This document shows positions 58,085 to 64,000 of a DNA stretch of 64,000 nucleotides, in pieces. Within the stretch, counting starts at the first letter, position 1; the number at the start of each line of letters is the position of its first letter. The translations under genes and the position numbers were made by a program. The notes beneath the pieces are model-generated. The model was not told the DNA's origin, did not search any database, and saw nothing but the letters and a program-made list of their open reading frames with translations. The DNA comes from Isoetes taiwanensis (lineage: Eukaryota; Streptophyta; Lycopodiopsida; Isoetales; Isoetaceae): NCBI GenBank assembly GCA_021234155.1, contig JAJEKV010000002.1, positions 41,313,986 to 41,377,985 on the forward strand, in the 5' to 3' direction.

Positions 58085-59630
58085 AAGGAGGGAAGGAAGG
58101 TTCTTTTTATCGGCCCCAGAGGCCAATCGGCCTATGGGACCCAAATTACATCTGTTCAATAAGCCCGTTACCCTGATTAAAAACTCTTGGTGATGGGGAA
58201 AAACCGCTGCAGCTATCAAGCTCACGCTATGAATCGTATTAAAATATACATATACATTACGAATTCCTCGCACCTCTAGGAGAGGCTCTCGGGGCAGAGG
58301 TGAGTCCACAGATCCAAAACCTCCTCGGAGGTAGGAGCCAAGGGATCAACTAACTGGGCCAGACCGGTAGCCTCCTTCCGTAGCGCACTGTGTCGCATCA
58401 AGAGAATGTGCTGGAGTCTGGCTGGCGACTATAATGGGATGTACTAGAAGGCATGGCTTTCATCCTCAACAACCCCCGGGCAACACCGACAAAGCTCGTC
58501 TCCAAGGCGACTCTCCAACCCACCACCCGCCTCAGTCGGGCGATGGTGGGCCCCCGCTCAATGTGGACGCCATGATCCCCGCGCCTCTTCATGGGCAAGT
58601 TCCAGAGAATGCGTAGAGCCGTGGGCCTCGAATCCGTGCGCTTATGTGCCGCTTGCGGTGCCACCTTTACATGTTCCAGAGCATGGTGGTCCTGTGAGCT
58701 TCTCCAGAAACAAGAGTCCAAGTACCCCTTAGCCTATCCCTACTGCACTGTGTGTACCGACACACCTATGTAAGCGCTTCACGTTTCCAATACAATGAGC
58801 CACCGGCTCTCTTGTTCCTTCCAACAAGCCCCCGAGTCGCTAAGGGCCCACGCCACAACAGAAGATTGGCAAGGGGCCGGTGTCGCCCCATGCTGGCCAC
58901 CGGAAATAAACAATGTCTATCGAGGACGCGATGTCGCGGGCGCGAACCGCCTCTGCAAATAAGATCTAATATGGAACTCCAGGGTCGACTCCTGCTGCCC
59001 AGAGATCAAAATGCCTCGACCAAATGGTGCCGCTCTGTCGCTAAATATACCACTGGGTCCTACCCCCACCCATGTATAATCAAGCTCCACCCGTTCGGAA
59101 TAAATGTGATCGGTGGCTCCTACCATATAGCTCGCCCCTGACTATTGTTTCAGATTAGCGCATGGGCCACTTTCCAACCTCAGCGGGTCACCCGGCTAAT
59201 GGATGGCATCCCAATATATTGAGGACGGAAATTCCACCCTGTGTACTTGTAGTCGGGTGCAACCTCTACCACCGCTCGGAGCAAGAGCTTGAGGTGCCGG
59301 GATGTGACGGAGGGAGCATATGAGAACCACCTAGTCTTAAGCAGGGCTGGCCACGCATGTCCGCCGCCCGCGTAATGTCCGTGGCATCTAGGTGTGCCTC
59401 GCATGCCTCGTGCGGGGCCAAGAGTTCACATTCGGTGATACATGAGCCGGATGACCTCGGGTGCAAGAGTCAGATAACCGCCCCCATTGGCGCAGAAGCT
59501 GTGCCTAACCGGTCAACAATGTAAAGTCCAAAGAGTGTGGGTGAGAGAGGACAACCTTGCCTAACTCCAATGCTACTGGCAAATGATTGTCCTTCCAGTT
59601 GCATGCGCATTCCCTCAAACACCCCTCAAC
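58085..59630 (-). mobile_element. LINE, 3' half with intact RT motif, 5'-truncated
   Basis: The 3' tail is a (GGAA)n-type microsatellite (58085-58100), followed on + by cggccccagaggccaatcgg and cctatgggacccaaatt, the family terminus. The minus translation at 59,520-59,600 gives QLEGQSFASSIGVRQGCPLS then PTLFGLYIVDRLGT. That is the conserved RT segment before the catalytic Y-A-D-D, here uninterrupted. Nearer the 3' end, YLDSCFWRSSQDHHALEHV and related sequence match the C-terminal part in the other copies. The RT body stops at about 59,630, where PPR sequence begins in the same orientation, so this copy is 5'-truncated by insertion. Confidence 0.85.
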
Positions 59631-59634
59631 AACC

Positions 59635-60440
59635 TCAATCAAGTCCTTTTATCAAAATAATTGCATGGATGAGCCTTACCATTTCCAATGCTCCTATGCC
59701 ATCTAAGCATCCTTTCAGAAAACTAATAAAGCTCACTTCATCTGGCTCCATACTGACTACCAGCATTTCAATGAGAAGCTTAAAAGCTTCTTTGCTTTGA
59801 CCAAGTTGGGCAAATTTTGTAAGCAGCATAATCCACGAGTCATGGTCTTGCATCCTTCCTATCAAATTCCGAAGACTTCTTCTCAATTCCAGAAACTTTA
59901 CTATACATATGAATGAGAGTGCATCTAACAAAGATGTCTAAGTCAGATCCAAATTTATAAAAATTAATCAACCATTCCCCATAACACATAGCTGTATCCA
60001 TTGCACACGTCCTCAGAAGGCTTGCTAGTGTAAAATTATCCGATTTCACGCCTTTCTGTTTCATTTTCCAAAATAGCTTCATGGTTTCTCTTGCATTGTT
60101 TTTTAAGCATATCCTGCAATAATTGTATTCCATGTGACAATATTATTGACAGACAATTTATTAAATAAGTTGCATGCATCTGCTATACTGCTTCAATTAA
60201 TACCCACTTTTTTAAATGCAGGTATGAATACGTTTTTCATGCCCAAAATTGATGCTACTACTGCAAGTGTCGACATAAAAATTGTTGATTCTTACCTCAG
60301 TGTCTATAGGGTCCATGTGCTTTAAAATATTTAAGGTCTACTTTAGCTCTTTCTCATTGCAGAGGGCCTTCACAATCTCAAAAGGCACATAAAAATTAGC
60401 TTTACACGCTCTATTTTGAATCACCATGTGAGAACCTGGA
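59635..60440 (-). pseudogene. PLS-type PPR protein fragment, frameshifted
   Basis: The minus strand from 60,440 to 59,635 gives successive PPR motifs: PFEIVKALCNEKELK, TLNILKHMDPIDTEV, INFGHEKRIHTCI, SIADACNLFNKLSVNNIVTW then NTIIAGYA, NARETMKLFWKMKQKGVKSD then NFTLASLLRTCAM, FVRCTLIHMYSKV, DSWIMLLTKFAQLGQSKEAF then KLLIEMLVVSMEPDEVSFIS and FLKGCLDGIGALEMVRLIHA. The 'D-x-x-S-W-x-x-x-I', 'G-x-x-x-H-x-x-x-x-K' and 'A-L-I-x-M-Y-S-K' patterns are those of PLS-class PPR proteins (organelle RNA editing factors). No E or DYW domain is visible. At least four frame changes occur. The 3' end is cut by the LINE. Confidence 0.8.
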
Positions 60441-60486
60441 GGACTTGATAATGCACTGTGCAATTTTCCTCAACTCCATTTATTGT

Positions 60487-60575
60487 TAGAATAGAATAGA
60501 ATAGAATAGAACGATTCGATTTTTATCATCCACGGAGACAAATCAGCCTAAGGGACCCAACAAAATTGTGCACCA
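60487..60575 (-). mobile_element. LINE 3' tail only
   Basis: A (TAGAA)n microsatellite at 60487-60511 is followed on + by tttttatcatccacggagac and aaatcagcctaagggaccca, the family terminus, and then by unrelated AT-rich sequence. This is an extremely 5'-truncated insertion. Confidence 0.7.
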
Positions 60576-60789
60576 AAAATTGAAAGTTATTTCTCATATT
60601 TATATTCCTAATATATACTTAACTTATGTAAGTCTTTTAGCACCACATTTATTTTGTTCCTCAATGCACTTATTTATAGAACATTGAAAAGCAGGAAGAT
60701 GTTCTCATATGTGGCTCTTCTACTTGTCTGATTCTTCGGCATGGCATGCCAAATTCATTCTTTGAGTCATGATGTCTTGGCAGCTACAA

Positions 60790-61855
60790 CGTAATCTAGA
60801 ATATGTAGCATAATAAAGGGGTTTTGTGTTTTTGTAATGCTTTCACTAAGGTTTTCCATGATTTCTGGATAGCCCAAAATGGATGTACTAATGCGCATAT
60901 CTAGAGTGTTCATTTCTCAGCCATTGATTTTAGCCTTTTTCAAATTGTCAATAACCAATGGCTCACAACAAAAGCTCCTTTTTGTGCATGTGGTATAATG
61001 GTCAACAACCAATGGCTCACAAATAAAAGCCCTCTTTTTTGTGTGTGCATAATGGGCACATGAAGGTTTTGAAGGGCGCATGTAGTACTACTGCAACATA
61101 TTATTTCTTATCATAACTTTTGATCCAGAGTCTTCGCATGATTTTTATTATGCTGTTCTCCTAGATCTTTTTTGATAATGTATGATATGGATATATTTGG
61201 TTGCTATCTATACTAAAACAGCAATTTTTCGGCTGGTTGGGGTTACGAAGTACTGAAGGGCTTTACGTAGTGCAGCTCTCGTCACGCAAGAATACATTTC
61301 TATTATAACTTTTGATCCCGAGCTCTGCTTCAGATGATTTTTATTGTTTCTAAGCTTCCTCTCCTGACTTTATAGTGTATGATATGGATATGTTTGCCAA
61401 GTTATTCATGCTAAAACAAAGAATTTTTTATCGGGTTTGTAGGCTTTCACATCCTACCAGCTTGATTATTATCACAGATTGCGCTTATTGGATATTGTTT
61501 TACGGCTCATTTCAATGAAGCTTGCAAAATTACCATACATTTCTAGATTTTGAGGCAGTTATCATAAATTTCAGGCTTTCTAGATCCTTCTCATAATCGC
61601 TAAAAAGTTTCACTTTGGTTTCTCACCGCCAAGAATCCATGGAGGCCAAAGGTCAGCCAAGTAAATTCCAGCTTGAAAATGCTTGTGTATGGGTGTTGCA
61701 AACTTTATGACTTTCGTAATAATGGATCAATCAGCTTCATCTTTATGGTGGTAAGTTTTACTTATGTTCTATTTGTTTTATTGTGAAGAAATTCAAAAGC
61801 TACAGTGATGTAGAAAGCCTCAAATAAATTTAGTTTTTTCCGTTTGAATTCTAAA
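60790..61855. repeat. 1 kb dispersed repeat, copy 2 (copy 1 at 42370)
   Basis: Same landmarks and orientation as copy 1. This copy has an extra internal duplication of about 200 bp: the segment beginning 'ataacttttgatcc.gag' and including 'gatatggatat.tttg' occurs twice (about 61,105 and 61,297). It ends about 50 bp before the LINE tail microsatellite at 61,903. Non-coding. Confidence 0.85.
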
Positions 61856-61902
61856 TTTTTTGTCACACCGGGAGGGAGACGCCCCTAAGGTCTCTTCACG
61901 GG

Positions 61903-64000
61903 AGAAGGAAGGAAGGAAGGAAGGTACTTTTATCAGTCTGACGGAGACCAATCTGGCTTCCATGGGACCCAATATTAAAACGTAGTTATAGCTTGGACAT
62001 CGCTCGCGATTAAAACCCTCACCGGGCTACCTTTTGAGGGAAAAACCGTGGGCGTTAAATCTCGCCGGCTGCAATCAGGCTAATCATATAAAATGCAAAA
62101 CATCCCAATATATTACCATGCACCACCCTCAGAGTGCCTAGTCACGCCACCAGCGGGGCAAATGTGACTGGGCAGTCCGGGAAGCATCTCCCCGGATGTA
62201 TGACCCTGCGGCAATTTGCATCGACGGTGTTCATCAAGAAATGCAGGCACGTCCTACTGCATCTGCGGGAGGCCGACCGCCCGGATCTCAATCAACACCG
62301 GCAACTCGAAAGTGTGAGACTCATCCTCAATGGCACCCGCTGATGCTGATCGCATGTAGCCTCTGCCCTCAAGGGGCTCCCCAATCCACCCGCCCCGCCT
62401 CAGCGCGGCGATGGTGGGCACCTCGTATAATGGAGGTAATGAAATCAGCGCTTTCGGGGCGTACCGAACTTGTGTAGAGTTGTGGGCCCCGGGGCTAACA
62501 CGGGGTTGATGTGCCTCGTAATGGGCCATTTGACCGCTTCTAGAAAGCAATGTAGTCCCGTGATCGCCATAAAACAAGCATCTAGGTACCTCCCGCAGTC
62601 GCCACGATTACCGCCATACCAAATTGCACGCATCTATGCTCCCCGCACGCTCCATCCGCTTAACCACTCGACTTTCATCTCCAACAAAGTTCTAAGTCAC
62701 GCGACTCATGGCCACAAGTAGTTGAAAAAGTGAGCCAGCATCACCTATAGTAACCACTTTCGAAAATAGACGATGTGTCTATCATACGCTCAATAAGCGC
62801 AAGAATCCAGCTTCCCCGCAGCTAGACCGAGACCGGCGGTTTCACCCTGCGCCCGCTAAAATGCCTTCAGACTGCCCAAGTCATTCCAGCCGCCAAAGAG
62901 ACGACGTTCCCAAACTCCTCACCCCGCATTGCATGACAGCTCACCGCCCTAATTGTATGTGACCTATGGCTCCCAATCATATAGCTCGCCGCGGATCGTT
63001 GTTCAGATGGTATAAAGCGCTTCAAATTGCCACTCAAGCAGCGATAGACGCTTCTCCCAAAGAGCTTGGTGGAGGGGAACTCCACCCTAGGTACTAGGTG
63101 GGCGTGATTTCAGCCAAAGCCGCCCCTCGGCATGTGAGTGCAGTGGAGGCATGGGGTGACGTGGAAGAGGATATGAGAACCACCCCGTCTTGGCCGATTG
63201 GACGCCAAGATGTCTCTGTAGTATTCTCGACAAAATGTGCGTCTAGGGCATCCGTGTGAGACCGTGATAGCTTCGGTGTGTGGCCAGTGCCAATGACCGT
63301 GAGTAGATGAGCCGGCGATGACCCGTGCAAAAGTCAGATGCCATCCCCCCATGCTCAAGCCGTGGCTCTAACCGACCAACAATGTAGAGGCCAAAAAGTG
63401 TCAAGCGCAGAGGGGGCAACCCGCCGACCCCGACATACTCACCGTGAATGCTTGTCCAAGCTGGGTCGTGATCCCGCCAAAACAACTCTCATACAACTCA
63501 GATATGGTGCATCTCGCATGTGCAAATGGAGCCCCGCTTGACGCGCAGCCTAGCCTACGCCTTCCCGGGACCAGATCAAAAGCCTTTAAGTCCATTAAAG
63601 CAAAAGAATACAAGTCCACCATGATTCCTACCAGTTTCAATCAGTGCCCGCACAGAAAGATATGGCTTTCACCGCTTGAGTGACGGCTCGTGCCCGCCTC
63701 GTGGAGGGCTCAAGACATCCACGCCTCCGCCAACCGGGTCAACTGCTGCTCGAATGCCCAACAGCTTTGGCAACACCGAATCACCTTCATGATCGTCCTG
63801 GGTGAATTGGGTTTGACAGCAGTGGGCCCGCTTTGTGAATGGGAACAACCCCGCTTGTGGTCCGGTTTGGGAACCTCCCAATGCTCGCTGGAATGGTGGC
63901 GAAGGAGGACCGCATGCTGCCGCCCTCAGCCTAATTTTGAGTAACTCGCCCGCATACCATCGAGGTAGCAATACGTAACTGGAAACGAAGTACCGATGGA
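61903..64000 (-). mobile_element. LINE, 3' terminus through RT domain, running off the window
   Basis: The tail is (GGAA)n (61903-61924), followed on + by the family terminus (gacggagaccaatctggctt, ccatgggacccaat). Minus translation toward higher coordinates shows the C-terminal part (GGNRGDCGRYLDACFMAITG, about 62,600), a degraded Y-A-D-D region (GHRRLIYSRSLALA, about 63,300), PLRLTLFGLYIVGRLEP (about 63,390), ISELYESCFGGITTQLGQAF (about 63,480), VDLYSFALMDLKAFDLVPG (about 63,590) and the RT start region (63,680-63,950). Frames change repeatedly. The endonuclease would lie beyond the window. Confidence 0.85.

Noticed and set aside
42370-61855. A single 19 kb LTR retrotransposon bounded by the 1 kb repeats
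   Set aside because: No primer-binding site after copy 1, no gag-pol between, and the interior holds unrelated LINEs and a PPR fragment.

Overview
This window looks like nuclear DNA of a land plant with a large, repeat-rich genome. Three things point there: a two-exon homologue of the plant-specific protein AXR4, degenerate pentatricopeptide-repeat (PPR) sequences of plant organellar type, and a plant-style Copia primer-binding site. Abundant non-L1 LINEs make a gymnosperm, fern or lycophyte a reasonable guess, but the sequence does not prove it. Gene density is very low. Most of the window is AT-rich intergenic DNA, mobile-element debris and local duplications. Reading frames of both host and mobile sequences are broken by frequent small indels. 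That fits either widespread decay or an unpolished long-read consensus, and I cannot tell which from sequence alone, so every 'pseudogene' call here carries that doubt.

Layout. 0-4 kb: a LINE reverse-transcriptase fragment (+), an unrecognised reading frame (-), the 5' stump of a Copia element with its primer-binding site, and a PPR fragment (-). 4-13 kb: no gene; a tRNA-related SINE head, a run of seven perfect heat-shock-element modules in a GAATCT-rich repeat field, a 1.1 kb tandem duplication with an inverted diverged third copy near 12.5 kb, and palindromic AT repeats. 13-18 kb: little of note until a fold-back element at 17.9-18.3 kb. 18.6-20.1 kb: exon-like blocks (-) with canonical splice sites from a gene I do not recognise. 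21.6-22.5 kb: a LINE 3' end, a strong hairpin, purine-rich repeats, a telo-box and a perfect G-box. 22.7-25.1 kb: the AXR4-like gene, the only host gene I can name.

25-32.9 kb: tandem repeats, then a near-complete LINE (-) interrupted by a second fold-back element, a GC-rich tract and a GA-rich repeat field. 33-38 kb: no gene; recurrent GTATTC..GAATAC palindromes. 38.5-40.1 kb: a degenerate transposase-like reading frame (+). 42-48.5 kb: a 1 kb dispersed repeat, a thioredoxin-like exon with an internal 88-bp duplication, an unrecognised frame and another LINE end. 51-56 kb: a Cys-rich frame (+) and a second transposase-like coding region (-). 58-64 kb: three LINE copies (-), one abutting a PPR pseudogene directly, and the second copy of the 1 kb repeat.

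The LINE copies (about 1.6, 21.6, 27.5, 47.8, 58.1, 60.5 and 61.9 kb) appear to be one family, with a shared 3' terminus where that end is present and, unusually, two different tail microsatellites. Apart from the AXR4 homologue and the exon blocks at 18.6-20.1 kb, I see no host gene that is likely to work.
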